Shown piece by piece: positions 50,430-59,315 of a stretch of 64,000 nt of DNA (positions are counted from its first letter, which is position 1; every line of letters begins with the position of its first letter). Below the pieces are notes generated by a model. That model searched no databases, had not been told where the DNA came from, and saw only the letters and a list, made by a program, of their open reading frames with translations. The translations under genes were made by a program, and so were the position numbers. The stretch comes from Streptomyces deccanensis (lineage in GTDB: Bacteria > Actinomycetota > Actinomycetes > Streptomycetales > Streptomycetaceae): contig NZ_CP092431.1 of NCBI RefSeq assembly GCF_022385335.1, positions 1,550,001-1,614,000 of the forward strand, given 5' to 3'.

Positions 50430-51403
50430 GCGGCGGCTCCGTTCTCCAGCGAGGGCACCACGACGACCCGGCCCGTGGTCACGCCGTCGGCGACGCGCTG
50501 CACGGCGGCGGCCGCCCCGTCGAGCGGCGCGCGCTCGCTCACCAGCGGCTTGACGACGCCCCGGGCCGCCAGCTCGGTGAGCTGCTCGTGGCAGTGCTGG
50601 ACCAGCTTCGGGTTCTTGGTGTTGTACAGACCCCAGTGCAGGCCGAGGATCGAGTAGTTCTTGACGAGGGCGTGGTTGAGGCCGGGGCTGGGGATCGTCC
50701 CGCTGGCGAAGCCGACGACCACGATGCGCCCTTCGAAGGCGACGACCTTGGTCGACTGCGTGTAGGCATCGCCGCCCACGGGGTCGTAGATCACATCCGC
50801 GCCCCGGCCCCCGGTGGCTTCCTTCACGGCGGAGACGACGTCCTCGCTCCGCCGGTCGATCACCACGTCACAGCCCAGTTCGCGGGCCACGGCGGCCTTG
50901 TCGGCGCCGCCGACGACACCGATGACCGTCGCTCCGGCCGCCTTGCCGAGCTGCACCGCCGCGCTGCCGACCCCTCCGGCGGCAGCGTGGACGAGCAGGG
51001 TCTCCCCCGCTTCGAGGCGGGCCCGGCGGTGGAGGCCGAACCAGCCCGTCTGGTAGCCGATGTGCAGGGCCGAGGCCTCGGCGTCGTCCAGCGACTCCGG
51101 CGCGGGCAGCAGGGCGGCGGCGTCGGCGACCGCGTACTCGGCGAGACCGCCGTACGGCAGCGCCGGGGTGGCGAGGACCCGGCGGCCGTCCTCCGTCTCC
51201 CCGCAGATCTCCACGCCCGGGGTGAACGGCAGCGGCGGCCGCACCTGGTAGTGCCCCCGGCACATCAGCACATCGGGGAAGTTGATGTTCGCGGCGCGCA
51301 CCTTCAGCAGGACCTGGCCGTCGCCGGGCGTGGGCCGCTCCACGTCCTGGAGCCGCATCACCTCGCTCGGCTCGCCGTTCTCGTGCACTTGCCATGCCTG
51401 CAT
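50426..51403 (-). CDS. Zinc-independent quinone oxidoreductase (MDR family)
   Basis: This is a 325-residue NADPH-dependent enzyme starting at ATG 51403 (MQAWQVHENGEPSEVMRL) with GGAGG upstream. The GroES-like domain lacks the structural zinc cysteines, and the Rossmann fold shows LVHAAAGGVGSAAVQLGKAAGATVIGVVG. Members reduce quinones or enoyl groups. It is the first gene of the FadE operon, so an enoyl-CoA- or enoyl-reductase-like role is possible. The start lies close to the operon promoter. Confidence 0.92.
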   Translation of the reverse strand: MQAWQVHENGEPSEVMRLQDVERPTPGDGQVLLKVRAANINFPDVLMCRGHYQVRPPLPFTPGVEICGETEDGRRVLATPALPYGGLAEYAVADAAALLPAPESLDDAEASALHIGYQTGWFGLHRRARLEAGETLLVHAAAGGVGSAAVQLGKAAGATVIGVVGGADKAAVARELGCDVVIDRRSEDVVSAVKEATGGRGADVIYDPVGGDAYTQSTKVVAFEGRIVVVGFASGTIPSPGLNHALVKNYSILGLHWGLYNTKNPKLVQHCHEQLTELAARGVVKPLVSERAPLDGAAAAVQRVADGVTTGRVVVVPSLENGAAA

Positions 51404-51562
51404 GCGGTGCCTCCACGGACTGCTTCGGACTGTTTCGTCGGACCCGGGCCCGACCGCCGCATGCATACTAAGCGGTCGCTTGCCATCCGGGGAACAGCCG
51501 GGAACGAGTAGCGTGCGTCACGACCGCGCGCCTCGCTGCCGCGTACGCGATGACCGCGTGCG

Positions 51563-52159
51563 TCACGACCGGGCCGGCCGGGCCCGCACATGCATCCGCT
51601 CCCCCTGCGGCCCGAACAGACTGAGGAACTCCACCGGCCCCTCCCCCGTCGACCCGAACCAGTGCGGCACCCGGGTGTCGAACTCGGCGGCCTCCCCGGC
51701 CACCATCACCACATCATGTTCGCCGAGCACGACGCGGAGTTTCCCGGACATCACGTAAAGCCATTCGTAGCCCTCATGGCTGCGCGGCTCCGGCTCCTGC
51801 TTCGACTGCGGGATGAGCACCTTGAAGGCCTGGAGCCCGCCCGGCTGCCGGGTGAGCGGCCAGTACGTCCGCCCGTGCCGCTGGATCGGCTTCGACCGCA
51901 CCCGGGGATCACCCACCGGCGGCTCCCCGATCAACTCGTCCAGCGGCACCTGGTGGGCCCGCGCGATCGGCAGCAGCAGCTCCAGGCTGGGCTTGCGCAG
52001 CCCCGACTCCAGCCGCGACAGCGTGCTCACCGAGATCCCGGTCGCCTGGGACAGCCCGGCGAGCGTCGCCTCCCGCTCCTTGCGGATCCGCCGCAGCCGC
52101 GGCCCGACCCCGGCGAGCACCTCGTCCGTGCCGCCCGCCACCTCACCCGTGTCACTCAT
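51563..52159 (-). CDS. XRE-family regulator with cupin sensor
   Basis: This 198-residue protein has an N-terminal HTH (RRIRKEREATLAGLSQATGISVSTLSRLESGLRKPSLELLL) and a C-terminal cupin barrel (SHEGYEWLYVMSGKLRVVLGEHDVVMVAGEAAEFDTRVPHWFG) that binds a small ligand. It diverges from the thioredoxin-reductase-like gene 79 bases away and is the likely regulator of it. Its start is weakly supported by a ribosome-binding site, but ATG 52159 fits family length. Confidence 0.9.
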   Translation of the reverse strand: MSDTGEVAGGTDEVLAGVGPRLRRIRKEREATLAGLSQATGISVSTLSRLESGLRKPSLELLLPIARAHQVPLDELIGEPPVGDPRVRSKPIQRHGRTYWPLTRQPGGLQAFKVLIPQSKQEPEPRSHEGYEWLYVMSGKLRVVLGEHDVVMVAGEAAEFDTRVPHWFGSTGEGPVEFLSLFGPQGERMHVRARPARS

Positions 52160-52237
52160 CCCGCCATTGCAGTTTCGGCAAAGACATTTGTCAATACGGC
52201 AGCGCCCGCGCGACCGTCGGTCGTGGAGGTGGTCACC

Positions 52238-52291
52238 ATGACCGAGCACGACGAAATGACCGAGCAGGACGAAGTGACCGAACAGTACGAA
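52238..52291 (+). repeat. Three 18-bp tandem repeats at the 5' end of the oxidoreductase
   Basis: Copies at 52238, 52256 and 52274 each start with ATG or GTG and read ATGACCGAGCACGACGAA with small changes. Each copy could act as an alternative start codon. Confidence 0.85.
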
Positions 52292-53212
52292 GTGATCGTC
52301 ATCGGCGGCGGCGCGGCGGGGCTCTCCGCCGCCCTGGTCCTGGGCCGGGCCCGGCGCCGCACCCTGGTCGTCGACGCGGGCGAGCCCCGCAACGCGCCCG
52401 CCGCGCACATGCAGGGCTTCCTGTCGCGGGACGGAATGTCCCCGGCGGAGTTTCTGGCGATCGGCCGTGCGGAGATCGCCCGCTACGGCGTGGAACTGGT
52501 CCGGGGCCGGGCGGTCGATGTGACCCGGGAGGACGACGGCCGGAGCCTCACCGTCGCCCTCGCCGACGGCCGGACCGTGCGCGCCCGTCGCCTGGTCGTC
52601 GCCACGGGCCTGAAGGACGAACTCCCGGCCGTCCCCGGCGTCGCCGAACGCTTCGGCCGGGACGTCCTGCACTGCCCCTACTGCCACGGCTGGGAGGTCC
52701 GCGGCCAGCCCTTCGGCGTGCTCGCGACGTCCCCGATGAGCGTCCACCAGGCCCTGATGGTCTCCCAGTGGTCCAAGGACGTGACCCTGTTCCTGCACGA
52801 GGTCCCCGAGAGCGACCTCTCCGATGAGGACCTGCGCCGCCTCGCGGCAGCCGGGGTCTCGGTGGTCCCCGGCGAGGTCGCGGGCCTGACGGTGGAGGAC
52901 GACCGCCTCACCGGCGTCAGGCTCGCCGACGGCACGACCCACGCCCGCTCGGTGCTCTTCACCGCGCCCCGACCCCTCCCGCAGACCGGCCTGCTGGAGA
53001 AACTGGGCGCCGACCTGAACGAGACCCCCTTCGGCGCCTACCCCGTCGTCGACCCGACCGGCCGGACCACGGTCCCCGAGGTCTGGGCCGCAGGCAACGC
53101 GATGGGCTTCTCCGAACAAGTGATCAACGCAGCCTCCTCGGGCTACCGAGCAGGCGCGACCATCAACGGAGACCTCCTGATGACGGACCTGGACGCGGCG
53201 ACGCGGGCGTAG
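52238..53212 (+). CDS. Thioredoxin-reductase-like FAD/NAD(P) oxidoreductase
   Basis: This 324-residue flavoprotein starts at ATG 52238 with GGAGGTGG upstream. The FAD motif YEVIVIGGGAAGLSAALVLGRARR and the redox-active CPYC (Cys146/Cys149 in LHCPYCHGWE) are clear, and the C-terminal VWAAGNAMGFSEQVINAASSG binds FAD. It lacks the usual GxGxxA NADPH motif in standard form, like HcpB/YumC-type relatives. Its first 18 residues are three near-copies of MTEHDE coded by an 18-bp tandem repeat. The divergent XRE-cupin gene probably controls it. Confidence 0.9.
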   Translation: MTEHDEMTEQDEVTEQYEVIVIGGGAAGLSAALVLGRARRRTLVVDAGEPRNAPAAHMQGFLSRDGMSPAEFLAIGRAEIARYGVELVRGRAVDVTREDDGRSLTVALADGRTVRARRLVVATGLKDELPAVPGVAERFGRDVLHCPYCHGWEVRGQPFGVLATSPMSVHQALMVSQWSKDVTLFLHEVPESDLSDEDLRRLAAAGVSVVPGEVAGLTVEDDRLTGVRLADGTTHARSVLFTAPRPLPQTGLLEKLGADLNETPFGAYPVVDPTGRTTVPEVWAAGNAMGFSEQVINAASSGYRAGATINGDLLMTDLDAATRA

Positions 53213-53260
53213 AGCCTTCGGCAGAACCGGGCGGACGCGGGATCGGCCCGAAGGGCCACC

Positions 53261-53300
53261 CAGGGGCGCGGGGAACTGCGCGACAAGCCACGACCCACCC
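53261..53300 (+). repeat. Dispersed 3'-flanking repeat, copy 2
   Basis: It shares GCGCGGGGAACTGCGCGA, followed by a CAAGCCACGAC variant and a CCCGCACCCGCC tail. It begins 49 bases after the oxidoreductase stop, in the same direction. Confidence 0.85.
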
Positions 53301-53369
53301 GCACCCGCCCACGAACCCGCACCCCCACCCCAATAGGCGCCCGGCCAAACTCCGTAGGACCATGGCTCC

Positions 53370-54908
53370 ATGCTCTTCGCCCGGCTGGCCCGCGTGTCGC
53401 AAGAGATCGCCGCCACCTCGGCCCGGTCCCGCAAGACCACCCTGCTCGCCGACCTCTTCCGCGACGCCGACGCGGCGGACGTCCCGATCGTCATCCCGTA
53501 CCTCGCGGGCCGACTGCCCCAGGGCAGACTCGGTATCGGCTGGAAGGTCCTGGACCAGCACATCCCGCCGGCCGGCACCCCCACCCTCACGGTCCGCGAG
53601 GTCGACGCCCGGCTGACGGTGATCGGCGCGGTCACCGGAACCGGTTCGCAGGCCGAACGAAGGCGCCTGGTCGGCGAGTTGCTGGCCGCGGCCACCGAGG
53701 ACGAGCAGCGCTACCTGTTCGGCCTGCTCACCGGGGAGGTCCGCCAGGGCGCCCTGGACGCCCTCGCCGTGGAGGGGCTGGCCGGCGCCACCGGCGCCCC
53801 CGCCACCGACGTACGGCGGGCGGTGATGCTGGCCGGCTCGCTCCAGACCGTGGCCCAGGCCCTGCTGGCGGAGGGCGCGTCGGCGCTCGACGCGTTCCGG
53901 CTCACCGTGGGGCGGCCCGTCCAGCCGATGCTGGCGCACAGCGCGTCCTCCGTCGCGGAGGCCGTGGCCAAGCTGGGCGTGTGCGCGGTCGAGGAGAAGC
54001 TCGACGGCATCCGCGTCCAGGTCCACCGCGCCGGCGACCACGTACGCCTCTACACCCGCACCCTGGACGACATCACCGACCGGCTGCCCGAACTCACCGC
54101 CGCCGCAATGGAGTTGCGGGGCGAACGGTTCATCCTCGACGGAGAGGTGATCGCGTTCGACGAGACCGGCCGCCCCCGCTCCTTCCAGGAGACCGCCGGA
54201 CGGGTCGGCTCCCGACTGGACGTGGCGACGGCCGCCGCGCAGATCCCCGTCTCGCCGGTCTTCTTCGACGCCCTGTCCGTGGACGGGCAGGACCTCCTCG
54301 ACCTGCCCTTCACCGACCGCCACACCGAACTGGCCCGCCTCGTCCCCGAACCGATGCGCGTCCGCCGCACCCTGGTGAACGGCCCCGGCGACCTCGCCGA
54401 GGCGGAGGACTTCCTCGCCGCCACCCTGGAACGCGGCCACGAGGGAGTCGTGCTCAAAGCCCTCGACGCCCCCTACAGCGCGGGCCGGCGCGGGGCGTCC
54501 TGGCTGAAGGTCAAGCCCGTGCACACCCTCGATCTGGTGGTCCTGGCCGCCGAGTGGGGCCACGGCCGCCGCACGGGCAGGCTCTCCAACCTCCATCTCG
54601 GCGCCCGCACCGCCGACAGTTCCTTCGCCATGCTCGGCAAGACCTTCAAGGGCATGACCGACGCCCTGCTGGCCTGGCAGACGGAGCGGCTGACGGAGCT
54701 GGCCGTGGAGGAGCACCGGTGGGGCGTGACCGTACGCCCCGAACTCGTCGTCGAGATCGCCTACGACGGCCTGCAGCGCTCCACCCGCTACCCGGCCGGC
54801 GTCACCCTCCGCTTCGCCCGCGTGATCCGCTATCGCGAGGACAAGACCCCCGCGGAAGCCGATACGGTCGAGGCCCTGCTCGCCGCACACCCCGAGGTGA
54901 CCCGTTGA
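53370..54908 (+). CDS. ATP-dependent DNA ligase
   Basis: This is a 512-residue ligase with a helical DNA-binding domain (1-180), a nucleotidyl-transferase domain with AMP-accepting Lys210 in EEKLDGIRVQ, and the motifs FILDGEVIAFD, VFFDAL, GHEGVVLKAL and SWLKVKPVHTLDLVVL. The last domain is an OB-fold. Actinobacteria carry several such ligases besides the NAD-dependent LigA; they act in DNA repair. The stop overlaps the following Nudix TTG start, so the two are translationally coupled. Confidence 0.95.
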   Translation: MLFARLARVSQEIAATSARSRKTTLLADLFRDADAADVPIVIPYLAGRLPQGRLGIGWKVLDQHIPPAGTPTLTVREVDARLTVIGAVTGTGSQAERRRLVGELLAAATEDEQRYLFGLLTGEVRQGALDALAVEGLAGATGAPATDVRRAVMLAGSLQTVAQALLAEGASALDAFRLTVGRPVQPMLAHSASSVAEAVAKLGVCAVEEKLDGIRVQVHRAGDHVRLYTRTLDDITDRLPELTAAAMELRGERFILDGEVIAFDETGRPRSFQETAGRVGSRLDVATAAAQIPVSPVFFDALSVDGQDLLDLPFTDRHTELARLVPEPMRVRRTLVNGPGDLAEAEDFLAATLERGHEGVVLKALDAPYSAGRRGASWLKVKPVHTLDLVVLAAEWGHGRRTGRLSNLHLGARTADSSFAMLGKTFKGMTDALLAWQTERLTELAVEEHRWGVTVRPELVVEIAYDGLQRSTRYPAGVTLRFARVIRYREDKTPAEADTVEALLAAHPEVTR

Positions 54909-55372
54909 CCACACCCAAGCGCAGTGCCGGCCTGCTGCTCCACCGCCGCACCGAGCACGGCGTCGAGGTGCTGCTCGGCCATATGGGCGGCCCGTTCTTC
55001 GCGCACAAGGACGCGGGCGCGTGGAGCGTGCCCAAGGGCGAGTACGAGCCGGACGAGCCCGCCTGGGACGCGGCCCGCCGGGAGTTCCAGGAGGAGCTGG
55101 GGCTGACGCCGCCCGACGGGGAGGCGGTACCGCTGGGCGAGGTGCGGCAGAAGAACGGCAAGATCGTCACGGCCTGGGCGATCGAGGCGGACCTCGACCC
55201 GGCGACCGTCGTCCCGGGCACCTTCCGTATGGAGTGGCCGCCCAGGTCCGGGCAGCTCCAGGAGTTCCCGGAGCTGGACCGGGTGGAGTGGCTCACCGTC
55301 GAGCGGGCGCGGGCCGTGATCGTCCCGGCGCAGGCGGAGTTTCTCGACCGTCTCCTGGAGCACTCGGACTGA
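54905..55372 (+). CDS. Nudix hydrolase
   Basis: This is a 155-residue enzyme starting at TTG 54905, overlapping the ligase stop by four bases. The Nudix box is complete: GEYEPDEPAWDAARREFQEE followed by LGL. Family members hydrolyse nucleoside diphosphates linked to another group. Coupling to DNA ligase hints at clearing oxidised nucleotides or nucleotide tails, but the substrate is not visible. Confidence 0.93.
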   Translation: MTTPKRSAGLLLHRRTEHGVEVLLGHMGGPFFAHKDAGAWSVPKGEYEPDEPAWDAARREFQEELGLTPPDGEAVPLGEVRQKNGKIVTAWAIEADLDPATVVPGTFRMEWPPRSGQLQEFPELDRVEWLTVERARAVIVPAQAEFLDRLLEHSD

Positions 55373-55436
55373 GTCCGCGTTGCGGCGTGCGCCGTCGCGC
55401 GGGAAGGTCGAAGGACAGCCCACGCAGGAGGCCAGC

Positions 55437-56822
55437 ATGCCCATCGCCACGGTCAACCCGGCGAACGGCGAGACCCTGAAGACGTACGACGCCCTGGGCG
55501 AGGAGGAGATCGAGCACCGCCTCGCCACCGCCGACGCCACGTTCCGCGCCTACCGGACCACCTCCTTCGCGGAACGCGCCCGGCTGCTGCGCCGGGCCGC
55601 CGACCTCCTCGACGAGGACACCGAGGACGTCGCACGGACGATGACCACGGAGATGGGCAAGCCCGTCAAGCAGGCCCGCGCCGAGGCGGCCAAGTGCGCG
55701 AAGGCCATGCGCTGGTACGCCGACCACGCCGAGGTGCTGCTCACCGACGTGGAGCCGTCCGACGCGGACGTGAAGGACTCGGGCGCCTCCCGGGTCCTGG
55801 TCCGCTACCGGCCGCTCGGCCCGGTCCTCGCCGTGATGCCGTGGAACTTCCCGCTCTGGCAGGTGATCCGCTTCGCCGCGCCCGCCCTGATGGCCGGCAA
55901 CGTGGGCCTGCTGAAGCACGCCTCCAACGTGCCGCAGACCGCGCTCTACCTGGAGGACCTCTTCCGCCGGGCGGGCTTCCCCGAGGGCTGCTTCCAGACG
56001 CTGCTCGTCGGCTCCGGCGCCGTCGAGGACATCCTGCGCGATCCCCGGGTGAAGGCCGCCACCCTCACCGGCAGCGAGCCCGCGGGCCGGGCCGTCGCCT
56101 CGGTCGCCGGGGACGAGGTCAAGAAGACCGTCCTGGAACTGGGCGGCAGCGACCCGTACGTGGTGATGCCGTCCGCCGACATCGAGAAGGCGGCGCAGAC
56201 CGCCGTGACGGCCCGGGTGCAGAACACCGGCCAGTCGTGCATCGCCGCCAAGCGGTTCATCGTCCACGCCGACGTGTACGACGCCTTCGCCGAGCGATTC
56301 GTCGAGGCGATGCGGGCGTTGAAGGTCGGCGATCCCCTGGACGAGGACACCGATGTCGGCCCGCTCTCCAGCGAGCGGGGCCGCGAGGACCTGGAGGAGC
56401 TGGTCGACGAGGCCGTGGAGAGCGGCGCCACCGTCCTGTGCGGCGCCGAACGGCCCGACGGGCCCGGCTGGTTCTACCCGCCGACCGTCCTCGCCGACAT
56501 CACCCCCGAGATGCGGGTCCACCAGGAGGAGACCTTCGGCCCGGTGGCCACGCTGTACCGGGTCGCCGACCTCGACGAAGCGATCGCGATCGCCAACGAC
56601 ACGCCCTTCGGGCTCAGCTCCAACGTGTGGACCCGGGACACCGCCGAGGTCGACCGCTTCGTCCGGGACCTCGACGCCGGCGCGGTCTACGTCAACGGGA
56701 TGACCGCCTCCCACCCGGCGTTCCCGTTCGGCGGGGTCAAGCGGTCCGGATACGGGCGTGAGCTGTCCGGACACGGAATCCGGGAGTTCTGCAACATCAC
56801 CACGGTATGGCACGGGGCGTGA
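55437..56822 (+). CDS. Aldehyde dehydrogenase (succinic-semialdehyde type, GabD-like)
   Basis: This 461-residue NAD(P)-dependent enzyme starts at ATG 55437 with GGAGG upstream. The catalytic Cys268 is in GQSCIAAKRF and the general base Glu234 in LELGGSDP. The cofactor region MPWNFPLWQVIRFAAPALMAGN and the C-terminal FPFGGVKRSGYGRELSGHGI are typical. The sequence resembles the GabD1 branch, which oxidises succinic semialdehyde to succinate. No GABA transaminase is adjacent. Confidence 0.92.
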   Translation: MPIATVNPANGETLKTYDALGEEEIEHRLATADATFRAYRTTSFAERARLLRRAADLLDEDTEDVARTMTTEMGKPVKQARAEAAKCAKAMRWYADHAEVLLTDVEPSDADVKDSGASRVLVRYRPLGPVLAVMPWNFPLWQVIRFAAPALMAGNVGLLKHASNVPQTALYLEDLFRRAGFPEGCFQTLLVGSGAVEDILRDPRVKAATLTGSEPAGRAVASVAGDEVKKTVLELGGSDPYVVMPSADIEKAAQTAVTARVQNTGQSCIAAKRFIVHADVYDAFAERFVEAMRALKVGDPLDEDTDVGPLSSERGREDLEELVDEAVESGATVLCGAERPDGPGWFYPPTVLADITPEMRVHQEETFGPVATLYRVADLDEAIAIANDTPFGLSSNVWTRDTAEVDRFVRDLDAGAVYVNGMTASHPAFPFGGVKRSGYGRELSGHGIREFCNITTVWHGA

Positions 56823-56847
56823 GCGTTCCGCGGCTACCATCCCCGTT

Positions 56848-57084
56848 GTGAACCGCGAAGTGACTCTGCCTCTGATCGTCGACGACCGCGGGACCCTCCA
56901 GGTGTCTGCGGCCGATGTGAGCAAGCTGCTGCGGACGGTGGGCGGGCGCTGGCTGCACCTGGTGGAGGCGGGTGAGGAGCTCGACGAGGACACGGTGGCG
57001 GCCCTGACGATCGAACTGGCGAAGCTGGCGGACCGGATCGACGTGGCGTGCATCGCGCACAGCAGCGGCGGCGCCTCCGGCTGA
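56848..57084 (+). CDS. Small conserved Streptomyces protein (DUF6213-like)
   Basis: This 78-residue acidic protein starts at GTG 56848 (VNREVTLPLIVDDRG). It is rich in conserved-looking short segments (VSAADVSKLLRTVGGRWLHLVEAGEELDEDTVAALTIELAKLADRIDVACIAH). I associate it with the DUF6213 family of Streptomyces; function unknown. It is 26 bases after the aldehyde dehydrogenase and may be co-transcribed. Confidence 0.75.
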   Translation: MNREVTLPLIVDDRGTLQVSAADVSKLLRTVGGRWLHLVEAGEELDEDTVAALTIELAKLADRIDVACIAHSSGGASG

Positions 57085-57149
57085 GGGCCGGTTCGCCCAC
57101 GCCCCGTAGCCCCCACGTCGGTACGCGCCTGCGGGCGCGTCGTGGCTTG

Positions 57150-57182
57150 TCGCGCAGTTCCCCGCGCCCCTTTCAGGGGCGC
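57150..57182 (-). repeat. Dispersed 3'-flanking repeat, copy 3 (reverse), with terminator hairpin
   Basis: The minus strand carries GCGCGGGGAACTGCGCGA. A GCGCCCC-TTTCA-GGGGCGC hairpin (57164-57182) overlaps the stop codon of the minus-strand TenA-like gene. Confidence 0.8.
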
Positions 57183-57835
57183 GCCGGCGTCGTCCAGAAC
57201 ATCGACTCGTAGCTCTGGAGCAGTCGGCCGTAGCCGTGGGCCGCCTCCTCGTCGATGCGACCGGCGTCCAGCCCGGCCTGTACCGCCTCCCTGGCCCTCT
57301 CCTCCAGTTCCGGGGCCGGCTCGGCGAAGAAGTCGAAGAAGCCGCAGGCCTCGTCGGTGAAGGTGTAGTGCTCGCGGAGGGCTTTCGCGATCTTCGCGCA
57401 ATAGCCGCCCCAGGAAGCGAAGTTGGCGCTCAGGGCGAGCACCACGTCGGCCGGGGCCGCGCCCAGCGCGAGCCGGGCGACGTACGACGGATAGGCCTGG
57501 CAGCCGGGCAGCGGCTCATACGCCGCCGCACTCTCCTGGTCCACCCCGCACGCCGCGACGAACGCCCCGAGCCGCTGAGCCGCCACCGCCTCCCCTTCCG
57601 CGAGCATCTCGAAGAACGGCGCACAGGCCGGCTCCTCGGCGGCCGACCGCTCGGCCAGGTGGCGGAAGGAGCGCAGGTCCGCGGCGATGACGAGCCGCTG
57701 CTCCAGCCCGAGCACGGCCAGCGTGCCGACCTCGGCGGCACCGGAGTCGATCAGGGGCAGCAGGGGGTTGGCGCTCGGATCGGGCGCGAGCCTCGCGGTG
57801 ATCGCTTCCAGCACTTCTCCGGCCGTACGCGTCAT
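57173..57835 (-). CDS. TenA/PqqC-like helical protein
   Basis: This is a 220-residue all-alpha protein of the TENA/THI-4/haem-oxygenase-like fold (ATG 57835). Recognisable parts are LVIAADLRSFRHLAERSAAEEP, YVARLALGAAPADVVLALSANFASWGGYCAKIAKALREHY and a C-terminal FDFFAEPAPELEERAREAVQAG. TenA members are thiaminases involved in thiamine salvage, but several lack the catalytic cysteine. No thiamine gene or riboswitch is nearby, so the true role is open. Confidence 0.75.
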   Translation of the reverse strand: MTRTAGEVLEAITARLAPDPSANPLLPLIDSGAAEVGTLAVLGLEQRLVIAADLRSFRHLAERSAAEEPACAPFFEMLAEGEAVAAQRLGAFVAACGVDQESAAAYEPLPGCQAYPSYVARLALGAAPADVVLALSANFASWGGYCAKIAKALREHYTFTDEACGFFDFFAEPAPELEERAREAVQAGLDAGRIDEEAAHGYGRLLQSYESMFWTTPARP

Positions 57836-57916
57836 CAAGCACTCCCGTCGGGTTCACCTGTCGTCACCGCTGATCAGCAGCCCGCAGCCCGACCGACACC
57901 GTCACACCCCACGGCG

Positions 57917-59143
57917 CTACCGGATCGGCATCCCCGACACCGTCCGGGCGATCACCAGCCGCTGCACCTCACTCGTACCCTCGAAGATGGTGTAAATAGC
58001 AGCGTCCCGGTGCATCCGCTCGACCGGGTACTCCCGCGTGTACCCGTTGCCGCCCAGGATCTGAATAGCCTGCGCCGTCACCTTCTTCGCCGTCTCGCTG
58101 GCGAAGAGCTTCGACTGGGACCCCTCGGCCGCCGTGAACTGCTTGCCGTTGATCGCCATCCAGGACGCCCGCCACACCAGCAGCCGCGCCGCGTCGACGG
58201 AGGTCCGCATGTCCGCGAGCTGGAACGCGACGCCCTGGTTGTCGATGATGGGCCGGCCGAACTGCTCGCGGGTCTTGGCGTAGTCGAGGGCGACCTCGTA
58301 CGCGGCCCGCGCGGTGCCCACCGCCATGGCGCCGACGGCCGGGCGGGAGGCCTCGAACGTGGCCATCGCCGCGTTCTTCACACGCTCACCGCCGGCCTTG
58401 GCCCGCTCCCGGGCCCGCGCCAGGCGCTCGTCGAGCTTCTCCTTGCCGCCGAGGAGGCAGGAGCCGGGGATCCGTACGTCCTCCAGGACTACCTCGGCGG
58501 TGTGGGAGGCGCGGATGCCGTGCTTCTTGAACTTCTGCCCCTGGGACAGGCCGGGCGTGTTCGGCGGGACGATGAAGGACGCGTGGCCCTTGGAGCCGAG
58601 CTCGGGGTCGACGACGGCGACCACGACGTGGACGTTGGCGATGCCGCCGTTGGTGGCCCAGGTCTTGGTGCCGTTGAGGACCCACTCGTCCTTGGCCTCG
58701 TCGTACACCGCGCGGGTGCGCATGGAGGCGACGTCGGAACCGGCGTCGGGCTCGGAGGAGCAGAACGCGGCGACCTTGACATCGCCCGCGTCACCGTACA
58801 TCTGGGGGATCCAGGTGCCGATCTGCTCCTCGGTGCCGTTGGCGAGGACGCCCACGGCGGCGAGGCCGGTGCCGACGATGGACAGGGCGATGCCCGCGTC
58901 CCCCCAGAACAGCTCCTCCATGGCCATGGGGATGCCGAGGCCGGTGGGGTCGAAGTACTGCTGGGCGTAGAAGTCGAGGGAGTAGATGCCGACCTTGGCG
59001 GCCTCCTGGATCACCGGCCAGGGGGTCTCCTCGCGCTCGTCCCACTCGGCGGCCGCGGGGCGGATCACATCGGCGGCGAATCCGTGGAGCCAGTCGCGGA
59101 CCTCTCGCTGTTCCTCGTTGAGTTCCATGGTGAACTCGGCCAT
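57917..59143 (-). CDS. Acyl-CoA dehydrogenase
   Basis: This is a 408-residue FAD enzyme; ATG 59143 follows GGAGG. Landmarks are [43 protein letters not shown] and [41 protein letters not shown], where Glu in FEGT is the expected catalytic base. It oxidises acyl-CoA to trans-2-enoyl-CoA in beta-oxidation. A divergent TetR gene lies 172 bases away, with two operator-like repeats in between, one of them 28 bases before this start. Confidence 0.95.
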   Translation of the reverse strand: MAEFTMELNEEQREVRDWLHGFAADVIRPAAAEWDEREETPWPVIQEAAKVGIYSLDFYAQQYFDPTGLGIPMAMEELFWGDAGIALSIVGTGLAAVGVLANGTEEQIGTWIPQMYGDAGDVKVAAFCSSEPDAGSDVASMRTRAVYDEAKDEWVLNGTKTWATNGGIANVHVVVAVVDPELGSKGHASFIVPPNTPGLSQGQKFKKHGIRASHTAEVVLEDVRIPGSCLLGGKEKLDERLARARERAKAGGERVKNAAMATFEASRPAVGAMAVGTARAAYEVALDYAKTREQFGRPIIDNQGVAFQLADMRTSVDAARLLVWRASWMAINGKQFTAAEGSQSKLFASETAKKVTAQAIQILGGNGYTREYPVERMHRDAAIYTIFEGTSEVQRLVIARTVSGMPIR

Positions 59144-59170
59144 GACGCGCCTCCAGCACTGCACTAAGAT

Positions 59171-59208
59171 GTTACCTGCGGTAACTGGAGTCTGTTACCG
59201 GTCGGTAG
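59171..59208. promoter_or_regulatory. Tandem operator-like repeats between acyl-CoA dehydrogenase and TetR genes
   Basis: GTTACC-TGC-GGTAAC (59171-59185) is a perfect inverted repeat, and TACCG-GT-CGGTA (59196-59207) a related one. They sit in the divergent promoter region and are the probable binding sites of the adjacent TetR protein. Confidence 0.75.
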
Positions 59209-59315
59209 GAAAAGTCAACTCCCGGGGCGAGCTCGGTAGCCCGTTCGATCCGGTCGTGCCAATCAGTGTTAGTTTGCGCAGGGCGTCACGTCATCAGTAT
59301 TTGGGGGAGAGACTC

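Noticed and set aside
57173..57835. Assignment of the TenA-like protein as a thiaminase
   Set aside because: No thiamine genes or TPP riboswitch are nearby and the catalytic cysteine was not confidently located.
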